The notes below the pieces were generated by a model that ran no database searches, was not told where the DNA came from, and worked only from the letters and a program-made list of their open reading frames with translations. Below, piece by piece: positions 21,119 to 29,543 of a stretch of DNA of 58,144 nucleotides; within the stretch, counting starts at the first letter, position 1, and every line of letters begins with the position of its first letter. Source of the DNA: Chloroflexota bacterium (GTDB lineage: Bacteria > Chloroflexota > Anaerolineae > Aggregatilineales > Phototrophicaceae). The stretch is taken from contig JAPOYU010000039.1 of the NCBI GenBank assembly GCA_026706395.1, positions 1-58,144 on the forward strand, written 5' to 3'. The translations under genes were made by a program, and so were the position numbers.

Positions 21119-22003
21119 TTAATTCTTGCGGTAGTCGTTATCAAAGCGATGGCTCAGCAGATAGAAGGAGCGGCGGCGGCCATCATACTCGTCCGATACA
21201 AAGTCGGTCACGATGTAACCGGCCGCGAACATCTGGCTAAAGACATCGCGAATATGGAAGCGCCAGTCATCAGCGAGGCTGCGTTCGGATGCTTCCAGTT
21301 GACGGAAATCGGTCGGGATTTCCACCAAGGCAAATGTCGAATTGGGGATGCCTGTCATTTGACGTGGTTGCAGCCAAGATCCACTCGCATCGGCTCGATT
21401 GACGATTGGCGTATTGACATCGAAGTATTGGTTTAACGTCAGTTTGCTGCCTCGGCCCTTGGCGCGTTCCTTGACTCGTCGGTGCGTCACCCACCAATCT
21501 ACAAAGAGCCGGTCGGCACGCAGGCTGTCCGCTTTGTCAAGATCGAAGTAGTTGGCTGAGAAGCGCTGAATGACGCCACCCAGTTTGCGAATATTGAGAT
21601 GCGCGTTGGGCGCCAACATGGGATCGAATGTCCAGGTCACCAGGCGAATGGCCTGCCGTAAAGCGATGTCGCGCTGGGCCATTTTCAGGCGAAAGCCGAT
21701 ATTCTGGCCGCGGTAACTTGGCAGCACGAGCATACGCTTGGACATGATCAGCAAGTTGGCCATTGCGGGCCGCGCATCTCGATCATCAATGTCGATATCG
21801 GTGCCGACGAAGCCCATTACGAATCCCACCAGCTGCGAATCGTCGTAGGCGCCAATGATATGACCGCCATAATGTGAAATCGAATGAAGCATGTGGCGGG
21901 GAACGAGGTTTCCGGCGTCGTCACCCCAATAGACCTTTTGCAGTTCCACCGCCTGATCATGCTGCTCTCGCCGCAGAAGACGTTCGATTCGTATTGCATC
22001 CAT
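21119..22003 (-). CDS. GNAT-family acetyltransferase (COG3375-like)
   Basis: This 294-residue protein has one GNAT fold in its first half. LVGFVMGFVG forms the central strands, and SYRGQNIGFRLKMAQRD is the acetyl-CoA loop, a variant of the R-x-x-G-x-G/A pattern. The segment TWTFDPMLAPNAHLNIRKLGGVIQRFSANYF is split by family convention but is characteristic of uncharacterised COG3375 proteins. The acceptor substrate is unknown. It lies between the epimerase and proC on one transcript, 16 bp after the epimerase stop. Confidence 0.75.
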   Translation of the reverse strand: MDAIRIERLLRREQHDQAVELQKVYWGDDAGNLVPRHMLHSISHYGGHIIGAYDDSQLVGFVMGFVGTDIDIDDRDARPAMANLLIMSKRMLVLPSYRGQNIGFRLKMAQRDIALRQAIRLVTWTFDPMLAPNAHLNIRKLGGVIQRFSANYFDLDKADSLRADRLFVDWWVTHRRVKERAKGRGSKLTLNQYFDVNTPIVNRADASGSWLQPRQMTGIPNSTFALVEIPTDFRQLEASERSLADDWRFHIRDVFSQMFAAGYIVTDFVSDEYDGRRRSFYLLSHRFDNDYRKN

Positions 22004-22019
22004 GACGTCACCCGGCGGA

Positions 22020-22979
22020 TCAAGCGGCCCGCGGCCGGCGGCGGAAAGTGCCGCGGAGCGAAGCGGCGAAATGACGCCTTTGCGGCAGATAGGTCAGCAA
22101 AGTCTCTTCAAAGCGCCGTGGCTGAAAAGCGAAATAATCGTAGGTATTGCCGAGTGGCGCTGTCCGATTGGCAGCGAGGATATCCAGCCATTGACTGGTC
22201 ATCAGTGAACGGGGGAGCACGCGGCTGTATAAGCCGGTGATCCAGCGCAGCAAGTACGGCGGCATGCTGATCAAGATTCGCCGCATCCCGGTCACACGCA
22301 TGACGGTTCGCATCAGATCGCGCAAGGACATGTATTCGGCGCCGCCAATGTCCACCGTTGTATCCACCAGCCTAATCAGATTCAAGCTACGATAGACGGC
22401 TTCCACCAGATCGTCAATATATATGGGGTGCAGGACGATCTCGCCGCCGCCGGGCATCAGGAAAAATGCCGGGTTGATCCGCAGCATACTGGCAATATGG
22501 TTGATGAAGGCATCCTCCGGCGAATAGACGATCCCGCTCCGGATAATGGTGAAGGCGACGCCGCTATTGCGCAGTATGTGCTCCACTTCGCCTTTGACGC
22601 GGTGCAAGGTATAGGCTGAAGAGGGGGCAGCGCCCAATTGACTGAGTGTGATGATACGTCCGACGCGCGCCGCGCGCGCCACGGCCGCCAATGCTCGCGC
22701 GCCGTCCAGTTCGACTTGTTCCAAATCTCGCTGCCTGCCCCACCACATAGCGCTTTCCAGGTGGATGACGGCATGACAGCCGGTCACGGCGCGGAAGAAA
22801 GCTTCTTCGTCAGTGACCGATCCAAAGACAACTTCAGGCGCATAAGGATTGCCGGTATCCCAAGGCAAGCGGCGCGCGCGTCGATCCACGAGCAGGCAAC
22901 GCGTTGGCAAGGCCTCATTCATCATGCGCTGCACCAAATGGCGGCCAACCAGTCCGGTCGCGCCAGTTATCAGTATCAT
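22020..22979 (-). CDS. NAD(P)-binding epimerase/NmrA-like oxidoreductase
   Basis: An extended short-chain dehydrogenase-type Rossmann protein. The frame opens at 23021, but the ATG at 22979 places the nucleotide motif MILITGATGLVG at the true N-terminus (319 residues), with GCAGG upstream. The usual YxxxK is present only as YTLHRVK, and the overall pattern is closer to COG0702 NmrA/epimerase-like proteins than to classical sugar epimerases. The C-terminus is basic (FRRRPRA). The substrate is unknown. A strong promoter at 23039-23067 drives it and the two genes after it. Confidence 0.75.
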   Translation of the reverse strand: MILITGATGLVGRHLVQRMMNEALPTRCLLVDRRARRLPWDTGNPYAPEVVFGSVTDEEAFFRAVTGCHAVIHLESAMWWGRQRDLEQVELDGARALAAVARAARVGRIITLSQLGAAPSSAYTLHRVKGEVEHILRNSGVAFTIIRSGIVYSPEDAFINHIASMLRINPAFFLMPGGGEIVLHPIYIDDLVEAVYRSLNLIRLVDTTVDIGGAEYMSLRDLMRTVMRVTGMRRILISMPPYLLRWITGLYSRVLPRSLMTSQWLDILAANRTAPLGNTYDYFAFQPRRFEETLLTYLPQRRHFAASLRGTFRRRPRAA

Positions 22980-23038
22980 GGATCGCCTGCGAAACTCAGA
23001 AGCCAGCTTGTCTTGCTGCAATACAGACTAAAACCCGT

Positions 23039-23067
23039 ATTATATGCCGCTATGCGCGGCCTGTAAA
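23039..23067 (-). promoter_or_regulatory. Promoter of the epimerase-acetyltransferase-proC unit
   Basis: On the minus strand, -35 TTTACA (23062-23067), a 17-bp spacer and a perfect TATAAT (23039-23044). The spacer contains the perfect inverted repeat GCCGC-TATGC-GCGGC (23046-23060), which could be an operator. The leader would be about 53 bases. Confidence 0.75.
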
Positions 23068-23142
23068 GCAACGGACGCGGCAACAAGGTGTTACAATGGA
23101 TGTGAGGTCGCGCCGCGGGCGAAACCCCAAATGGAGGAGCGC

Positions 23143-24396
23143 TTGGACAAGAGAAGAGTCGTTATCACCGGCATGGGCATCGTTTGCCCGACGGGCAACA
23201 ACGTGGTGGAGGCTTGGAAAAACACGGCCGCGGGAAGCAACGGAATCGGCTTCATTTCTCGCTATGATCGAAGGCTGACGCAAAACCAATTGGCCGGCGA
23301 AGTTAAGGATTTCGATGCGGGCGCGCTTTTCGGTCGCAAAGAAGCGCGCAGGATGGATCGCGTTGCGCAATTCGCGCTGGAAGCCAGCCGACAAGCGCTA
23401 GAAGACAGCGGCCTTACCATCAGCGAAGACAATATGTACGAGGTCGGCTGCATCATTGGTTCGGGCGTCGGCGGAATCAACTCCTTTGTGGAGGCTCAGC
23501 AGAGCATTGATACGCGCGGTCATCGGGGTATAAAGCCCCTCGCCATCCCGAAGATATTAAGCGATTCCTGCTCCGGGACAGTGTCGATGATCTACAATTT
23601 GCGCGGGCCGAATCACTGCATTGTTACCGCCTGTGCTTCGGGAAATAATTCGATTGGCGAGGCGATGCACATCATCCGTCGAGGCGATGCAAAGGCGATG
23701 GTCGCGGGCGCATCGGAAGCGGCGATCGTTCCGCTGTGCGTGGCCGGATTCAATAACATGACGGCATTGAGCCGCAACGACGATCCCGCTTCGGCATCCC
23801 GTCCGTTTGATCTCAATCGAGACGGCTTTGTGCCGGGCGAGGGCGCGGGCATCCTCGTGCTTGAGGATTTGGATCACGCCCTTTCGCGCGGCGCGCATAT
23901 ATACGCCGAACTGACGGGCTACGGTCACACCTCGGATGCCTATCATATAACGGCGCCGATGGAGAGTGGAGAAGGCGCGGCCAAGGCGGTTGAATTCGCG
24001 CTTCGTGACGCTAAGCTTGCGCCGGACGACATAGACTACATCAATGCCCACGGCACGAGCACGCCGTTGAACGATGCTGCAGAAACCAACGCTCTAAAGC
24101 GCGCGCTTGGTGAAACGGCCTATAACATACCGGTGAGTTCGACGAAATCGATGACGGGTCATTTGCTTGGCGGCGGCGCCGCCATTGAAGCCATCTTCTC
24201 CATAATGGCGATTCAGGATGATTTTGTCCCGCCGACGATTCATCTTGAAGAACCGGACCCTGCTTGCGACCTGAATTATGTGCCGAATGTTGGCGTCAAG
24301 CATGATGTCGGATACGCTATGTCAAACGCGTTTGGGTTTGGCGGGCACAATGCCGTGGTCATCTTTGGCGAATATGTTGACAATGGCTACGTCTGA
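23143..24396 (+). CDS. fabF: 3-oxoacyl-[ACP] synthase II
   Basis: The elongating ketosynthase of fatty-acid synthesis. The frame is open from 23044, but GGAGGAG at 23134-23140 sits just before a TTG at 23143, giving 417 residues, the normal length, beginning MDKRRVVITGMG. The Cys-His-His set is Cys164 (TACASGN), His303 (NAHGTSTPLND) and His340 (KSMTGHLLGGG), with Lys335. No acp or malonyltransferase gene is beside it. It is followed by fabH with a 14-bp overlap. Confidence 0.95.
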   Translation: MDKRRVVITGMGIVCPTGNNVVEAWKNTAAGSNGIGFISRYDRRLTQNQLAGEVKDFDAGALFGRKEARRMDRVAQFALEASRQALEDSGLTISEDNMYEVGCIIGSGVGGINSFVEAQQSIDTRGHRGIKPLAIPKILSDSCSGTVSMIYNLRGPNHCIVTACASGNNSIGEAMHIIRRGDAKAMVAGASEAAIVPLCVAGFNNMTALSRNDDPASASRPFDLNRDGFVPGEGAGILVLEDLDHALSRGAHIYAELTGYGHTSDAYHITAPMESGEGAAKAVEFALRDAKLAPDDIDYINAHGTSTPLNDAAETNALKRALGETAYNIPVSSTKSMTGHLLGGGAAIEAIFSIMAIQDDFVPPTIHLEEPDPACDLNYVPNVGVKHDVGYAMSNAFGFGGHNAVVIFGEYVDNGYV

Positions 24397-25558
24397 ACCA
24401 AGGCCCGACCGGGGCGGCGCCATCTCGCCGGGGCGCTACGCGCATATCATTGGCTGGGGCATGTCCGTGCCGGAAAAAGTTCTGACCAATGATGAACTTT
24501 CAACTTTCGTGGAAACGAACGACGAATGGATCTTCGCTCGAACGGGAATCCGTCAGCGCTATATCGCTGATGAAGGCGAGTCGACGGCGACGCTTGCCTA
24601 CCTTGCCGCACAGCAAGCTCTGGAAGTGGCTGATATTCTGCCGACCGATCTCGACTTGATTGTAGTTGCGACGTCGACGCCGGAGAATATATTCCCCAGC
24701 ACAGCGAGCCTGGTTCAAGACTGGCTCAATGCTCACGAAGCCGGCGCTTTTGACTTAAGCGCAGCCTGTTCAGGATTTGTCTACGCCTTGAATATGGCGG
24801 CCGACTCAATTCGGGCGGGCTCAATAAACGCCGCGCTGGTCATCGGCGCCGAGACGATGAGCAGGATACTTGATTGGCAGGATCGCAGCACCTGCATACT
24901 CTTCGGTGATGGCGCCGGGGCCGTGGTCCTACAAGCCAGTGATGCGCCGGGCGGCGTGCTTTCAAGCGTGCTCCGGTCCGATGGCGCAGGCGGCGACTTG
25001 CTTGCCATTCCCAGCGTGGGCAGCATCGACGCGAGTGAATCGCGCGCGGGCTCGAATGGCTACAAGTTATACAAAATGTATATGGCCGGCGGCGAAGTCT
25101 TCAAGTTCGCCACAAGAGTCGTCAGCGAGAGCATCGAGCAAACTTGTGAAATGGCGGGAATCTCGGTATCGGACATCGACCTGGTGATACCGCATCAAGC
25201 TAATCTTCGCATCCTGCAAGCGTCGGCGCGCAAACTGGGCATCGACAACCGAAAGTTCATGAGCAATGTCGAGCACTATGGCAACACTTCGGCGGCCTCC
25301 ATTCCGATCGCCTTATGTGACGCTATAGAGCAGAGAAGAATCCAAGATAAGAATCACATTGCGCTGGTGGGCTTTGGCGGCGGCTTGACCTGGGCGGCGA
25401 TGATTGTTCGCTGGGGCGTCCCGAAACCAAGCGAACAGCACAGCTCGCTTATCAACCGCCAGAGACGCCACGTACAGTATCGCATCGCAAAATGGCGATC
25501 GCGTTCGCGCCGGTGGCGCCGTCGCGTCAACCGCCGGGTAAAGGACATTCGTTCCTGA
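24383..25558 (+). CDS. fabH: 3-oxoacyl-[ACP] synthase III with basic C-terminal tail
   Basis: FabH starts fatty-acid synthesis by condensing acyl-CoA with malonyl-ACP. The ATG at 24383 overlaps the end of fabF, giving 391 residues against the usual ~330. The catalytic residues are Cys129 (SAACSGFVYA), His271 (VIPHQANLRI) and Asn301 (HYGNTSAAS). The conserved GFGGGLTWAAMIVRW closes the fold at about 345. After it comes an extra tail (about 348-391) packed with arginine (WRSRSRRWRRRVNRR). This tail is not part of the family. It may bind nucleic acid or membrane lipid, or result from a lost stop codon. The group could include alkylquinolone- or olefin-type relatives, but FabH fits best. Confidence 0.92.
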   Translation: MATSEPRPDRGGAISPGRYAHIIGWGMSVPEKVLTNDELSTFVETNDEWIFARTGIRQRYIADEGESTATLAYLAAQQALEVADILPTDLDLIVVATSTPENIFPSTASLVQDWLNAHEAGAFDLSAACSGFVYALNMAADSIRAGSINAALVIGAETMSRILDWQDRSTCILFGDGAGAVVLQASDAPGGVLSSVLRSDGAGGDLLAIPSVGSIDASESRAGSNGYKLYKMYMAGGEVFKFATRVVSESIEQTCEMAGISVSDIDLVIPHQANLRILQASARKLGIDNRKFMSNVEHYGNTSAASIPIALCDAIEQRRIQDKNHIALVGFGGGLTWAAMIVRWGVPKPSEQHSSLINRQRRHVQYRIAKWRSRSRRWRRRVNRRVKDIRS

Positions 25559-25687
25559 CAACAGACGACTGCGGCGTAGAGCAATCAACTTTAAGCTAGC
25601 GCGCGTGTTATTGCCGGACAATTAACTTAAGGCGCTGATTTTGCACGCGGCTGCGAATATGGATCGGAGCCCTGGTGTCCGGTTTGT

Positions 25688-26479
25688 TCAGCGAACGGGT
25701 GTTAATGTCGGCAATGGATCGGAGATATAAATGTGCACCAGGCAAGATGCCTTCAGGGTATTGGTAATGTCATACACCATCAGCCGCAATTGGTACTCGC
25801 CCGGTTCGTAACCCGCGGGCACAAAGAGACTGAATTCCGCAGTTTCACGGACCTCGGTCAACTGGTCATCTATCAGTTGAAAGTTACCACGCGTGCTTGG
25901 TCCATTGATCTCGACAGAAGCATAGGAAAACTGGTCGGTGAAGAGGGTGCCGACGACCGGTACAGGCTGAAATACCCTCATGCCGTTGCCGGGTATCATC
26001 AGTTGGGCTTCAGACGATTCGCAGCCGATTGGCGGGTCGGCCGGGATAATCGTGCCGACGGCGGTGGGAGTAGGAAGCGGCGTAGCCAAGACCTGACCGG
26101 TGTTATCGACGGAACGCGGTAGGGCCACGGGATCAATACCCAGGTCGTCGGCGGGTCGGGCAGGTATGGGAGTTTCAAATATTCCGTCTTCGGCGCGCGC
26201 TTCGGCGAGCAGCTCTTGCAAACGGCGCTCGTCGAGCAATTCCGGGACGATCACAAGTTGAATGCCGACGATTATGATCGCTAGCTCGACAAGAAAAATG
26301 ATGAGCGTAATCGCGTTCGTGCGCCGGTAGCGAGCCAGGTCGCGTTCGAGCTCAAAGTAGGATGAGCGGTATTCGTCGCCATGGATGAGATAGAGTCTTA
26401 GCGCGAAAAGGATGCCAGCGGCGATCAGAAAATAGATGCCGATCGCGATCTGATCAATGAGCGCAATTATGGCGGTCAT
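25688..26479 (-). CDS. Membrane protein with two TM helices and an extracytoplasmic beta domain
   Basis: I do not recognise this 263-residue protein. Two hydrophobic helices (about 5-28 and 55-78) flank a charged loop. A Pro/Ala-rich linker (120-150) follows, then a C-terminal domain at about 155-260 with an Ig-like strand pattern (VFQPVPVVGTLF, EFSLFVPAGYEPGEYQLRLMVYD). Two cysteines (about 153 and 247) could form a disulfide. It overlaps punA by four bases and so probably shares its transcript. The linker is typical of Chloroflexota surface proteins. Confidence 0.7.
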   Translation of the reverse strand: MTAIIALIDQIAIGIYFLIAAGILFALRLYLIHGDEYRSSYFELERDLARYRRTNAITLIIFLVELAIIIVGIQLVIVPELLDERRLQELLAEARAEDGIFETPIPARPADDLGIDPVALPRSVDNTGQVLATPLPTPTAVGTIIPADPPIGCESSEAQLMIPGNGMRVFQPVPVVGTLFTDQFSYASVEINGPSTRGNFQLIDDQLTEVRETAEFSLFVPAGYEPGEYQLRLMVYDITNTLKASCLVHIYISDPLPTLTPVR

Positions 26480-27315
26480 TTCGGGAAATTTCGAAGCACA
26501 CCTTTCAGGATAGTGATTAGGCGCGGCACAATAATCTCCGCGGCGTCCAGGACCTCTTGAGAGTTAGTTTCGGAGCCGCTATCCACAGCGTCAATGGCGA
26601 TGTTCGTGATCCCGGAGCAGGCCATGACGCGCAAGCTGGCGTGGCGCGCGACCATGACTTCGTGCGCGGTAGACATGCCTATGGCATCGCCGCCGAGCGT
26701 ACGTATCATCCTGATTTCGGCCGGCGTCTCGAAAGCCGGGCCAGACTGGCAAGTGTAGACGCCGCTATGCAGCGGGATGTTATGCTCGCGCGCGGTTTCC
26801 AGCGCGCTCTGACGCAACCGGAGGTCATAGGCTTGCGCCAAGCCGACGAACCGCTCGCCCATTTCATCGTCATTCGGCCCCATCAAGGGATTGGCTCCAA
26901 CGATTCCGGGCAGGTTGATGTGGTCTTCCAGAAGCATCACATCACCGACCTTGTAGTTCGGGTTTATTCCGCCGGCAGCGTTGGTGAGTATGACTGAATG
27001 AATCCCCAATTCCTTCATCACGCGGATCGGAAACGTAACTTGCTGCATGCTGTAGCCTTCGTAGAAGTGCGCGCGCCCTTGCTGCGCGGCGACGACCTGC
27101 CCCTCCAGTTCGCCGACTACAAGATTGCCCTTATGGCCCTGCGCGGTCGAAAGTGGCCAGCCAGGGATATCCGCGTAGGGAATGACAACGCGCCGCCCGA
27201 GACTATCGGCCAGGCCGCCCAGCCCCGAGCCGAGCACCAAGCCGATGGAGGGCTGTAAGTTGCTGCGACCGCGAATCTGATCCGCTGCTCGTTGGTAATC
27301 ATCACGCTGGTACAA
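26476..27315 (-). CDS. punA: Purine nucleoside phosphorylase (trimeric PNP family)
   Basis: Splits purine nucleosides (inosine, guanosine) with phosphate to the free base and ribose 1-phosphate. The 279-residue protein starts with TTG at 27315, with a GGGGCGGAG stretch upstream. Typical trimeric-PNP features are visible: LGSGLGGLAD phosphate loop, GHKGNLVVGELEG, GRAHFYEGY, TNAAGGINPNYKVGD, the GMSTAHEV motif and ITNIAID. It supplies free bases to the purine-degradation genes downstream in the window, although it is separated from them by the channel gene on the other strand. Confidence 0.95.
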   Translation of the reverse strand: MYQRDDYQRAADQIRGRSNLQPSIGLVLGSGLGGLADSLGRRVVIPYADIPGWPLSTAQGHKGNLVVGELEGQVVAAQQGRAHFYEGYSMQQVTFPIRVMKELGIHSVILTNAAGGINPNYKVGDVMLLEDHINLPGIVGANPLMGPNDDEMGERFVGLAQAYDLRLRQSALETAREHNIPLHSGVYTCQSGPAFETPAEIRMIRTLGGDAIGMSTAHEVMVARHASLRVMACSGITNIAIDAVDSGSETNSQEVLDAAEIIVPRLITILKGVLRNFPK

Positions 27316-27423
27316 GTCTCCGCCCCTATACTCAAGATTGGCTTGGCGTAGAATGCCAATGGTTTGTACGCTGCTCTATACGCGGCAGTCACGGTCATAT
27401 TATCACAACTTAGGGTTCTCCGA

Positions 27424-27429
27424 TATAAT
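27424..27429 (+). promoter_or_regulatory. Likely -10 element of the potassium-channel gene
   Basis: A perfect TATAAT lies 41 bp before the GTG start. The sequence 17 bp upstream is a poor -35, so an activator or an alternative start is possible. Confidence 0.45.
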
Positions 27430-27470
27430 GTCGACGTAGGCAGGAGAAGCACCACGGGGGTAGATCAAGC

Positions 27471-29543
27471 GTGGACGATGTGCGCCGGCAATTCCGCGCG
27501 GCAACGATACTCATACTGATAATTTTGCCAATCGGCGTCATCGGTTACATGGTCATTGAAGATAGGACGCTATTTGAGGCGGTGTATCTCACCATCATCA
27601 CGCTAACAACTATCGGATATGGCGATGTCGTACCCTTGTCGATCTTTGGTCGATTGTTCACGCTTTTCCTCGTCTTCGCCGGGTTGGGCGCCTTGGCGTT
27701 TTTCCTGTCTTCTTCATTCGCCCTGCTTTTCAGCGCCGAGGCGATGGCGCGGCGCCACAAAATTCGCATACGGCACAAGATCAAAAAGCTTAAAAGCCAT
27801 TACATCATTTGCGGGACGGGCGAAATGGTTGACAAGACCATTGGTTACGTTCTGCACGGCGCAGAGATCCGCCGAGCGCAATATCGGAATGCGATTCTTC
27901 AGCCTGTGGAAGCGCTGATGGCCCGCCTGCCTGGAGCCCGAGAAGACGGCCGTTTCGGCGGCCTGCGGAATCTGGCGCGGCAGGTTTTCGTCTTCTATCA
28001 CGACAACTTCGTCGAACATATCACGCTGTTGGACCTGCTGGTCGTCGTTACAGAAGATTTGGATTACGCCGAGCATTTGCGCAGCGCCGGCATCCTGGTG
28101 ATCGACGGTGATCCAACTGATGACGATACCTTGCTGGGAGCGGGCATCACGAGAGCTAGGGCGATCATGGTTATGCTGAATCAGGATACGGAGAGTCTGC
28201 TGACCGTCTTGACGGCAAGAAACCTGAACCCGCGCCTGTATGTGACGGCGGCTGCGGTAGAAGAAGAATTGAAAGTGAAGATGATTAAATCCGGCGCGAA
28301 TAGTGTGCTGGCGCCGTATGAGGTCTCGTCGCAATTCTTAAATAGCGCTACCTTGCGCCCGGCCGTAAATGATTACTTCAACAGCATCTTATTTGACCAG
28401 GAAATCAATCATCAGATCACACAATTGGAGTTGGAGGACGACTCGCCCTGGATTGGCAAGCGCATCAGCGATCTCGACCTGCGCGAAAGATACGATGCCG
28501 GCGTCATTGGTATTCGGCTGGAAACGGGCGATTTTGTACACGCGCCTGGTGGGGGGCGCATTCTTGCCGAAGACGAAATCCTGTTAGTAGTCGCGCCCGG
28601 ACAGATGATTCCTAAGCTGCAAGGTGAATGCCGACCGGCTGGGCGCAATGAAATGCGTTTCGCCACCTTCCAGCGGCTGGCGCAAGCCCGCGAGATCAAG
28701 CGCTTGGACACTATCATGAGCCTGGCCGAGTGTGAAGCCAAGGTCGAGGGAATGCAAAAGCACTTCGTCATTTGCGGGGACGACGAAATCATTCAGAGCG
28801 CCGTGCGATTTCTGGATCCATCGCGTCCCTTCGTCTTGCTTACAAGTGACGAGACGCTGGCGCAGCAGTGGATTCAACGGGGATTCAACGTCATACATGG
28901 TTCTCCCACAAGCGAGGATGTCTTGAATAGGGCCGGCGTCGAGCGGGCGCAGGCGCTTATGATTTCAGTTCGTGACAAGGCTGTGGCTGTGCTGACGGTG
29001 CTGTCGGCGCGGAGTATAAGCAAGTCCTTGCTGATCTCGGTCACCGCCAAAACCGATGACATGATAGACAAATTGAAGCGAACGGGCGCCGATCGGGTTG
29101 TGAGTCCATTTCATGTTGCGGCGCAGTTTGTTTTGCTGTCCACGACGCGGCCAGAGATTGCGGATTTTCTTCAGCACGTGCTCTATAACGAGATCACCGG
29201 CTTGGAAACCGCAGAATTTTACATGGAAGACGATTCACCATGGATAGGCCAGAGCATACGCGATTTAGGCCTTTCTATCCGCTATCGCGCAGGCGTTATC
29301 GGCATCCGCCAAGCAAACAGCACCGATTTTCAATATGCGCCGCCGCCGGACTATGTCATCAAGCCGCACGAGGTCTTGATTGCAATCACGCCGATGGAGT
29401 ATTTCGATGAGTTAAGGGCGCAAGCCACCGGTCACAAAGACAAGCGCCCGGCAACGCTGCGTCTAAATGTCGACATCATGAGCAGCGGCACTTGGTCACG
29501 CGATGTGATTCGCGAGTTGATAGCGCAACAGGAAGGCGGCTAA
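27471..29543 (+). CDS. Two-helix potassium channel with two RCK (TrkA) units
   Basis: This 690-residue inner-membrane protein begins with two transmembrane helices around a pore loop with the potassium filter TIGYGD at 47-52. The cytosolic part holds two TrkA-N/TrkA-C repeats, the first from about 109 and the second from about 425 (HFVICGDDEIIQ). The first TrkA-N is interrupted after IICGTGEMVDKTIGYVLHG by an extra ~50-residue loop before the next strand. The two TrkA-C parts share WIGKRISDLDLRERYDAGVIGIR and WIGQSIRDLGLSIRYRAGVIGIR (related lines). Channels of this type are gated by Ca2+, nucleotides or NAD(H). The start is GTG. Its TAA stop overlaps the stop of the convergent yqeC-mocA gene. 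Confidence 0.88.
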   Translation: MDDVRRQFRAATILILIILPIGVIGYMVIEDRTLFEAVYLTIITLTTIGYGDVVPLSIFGRLFTLFLVFAGLGALAFFLSSSFALLFSAEAMARRHKIRIRHKIKKLKSHYIICGTGEMVDKTIGYVLHGAEIRRAQYRNAILQPVEALMARLPGAREDGRFGGLRNLARQVFVFYHDNFVEHITLLDLLVVVTEDLDYAEHLRSAGILVIDGDPTDDDTLLGAGITRARAIMVMLNQDTESLLTVLTARNLNPRLYVTAAAVEEELKVKMIKSGANSVLAPYEVSSQFLNSATLRPAVNDYFNSILFDQEINHQITQLELEDDSPWIGKRISDLDLRERYDAGVIGIRLETGDFVHAPGGGRILAEDEILLVVAPGQMIPKLQGECRPAGRNEMRFATFQRLAQAREIKRLDTIMSLAECEAKVEGMQKHFVICGDDEIIQSAVRFLDPSRPFVLLTSDETLAQQWIQRGFNVIHGSPTSEDVLNRAGVERAQALMISVRDKAVAVLTVLSARSISKSLLISVTAKTDDMIDKLKRTGADRVVSPFHVAAQFVLLSTTRPEIADFLQHVLYNEITGLETAEFYMEDDSPWIGQSIRDLGLSIRYRAGVIGIRQANSTDFQYAPPPDYVIKPHEVLIAITPMEYFDELRAQATGHKDKRPATLRLNVDIMSSGTWSRDVIRELIAQQEGG

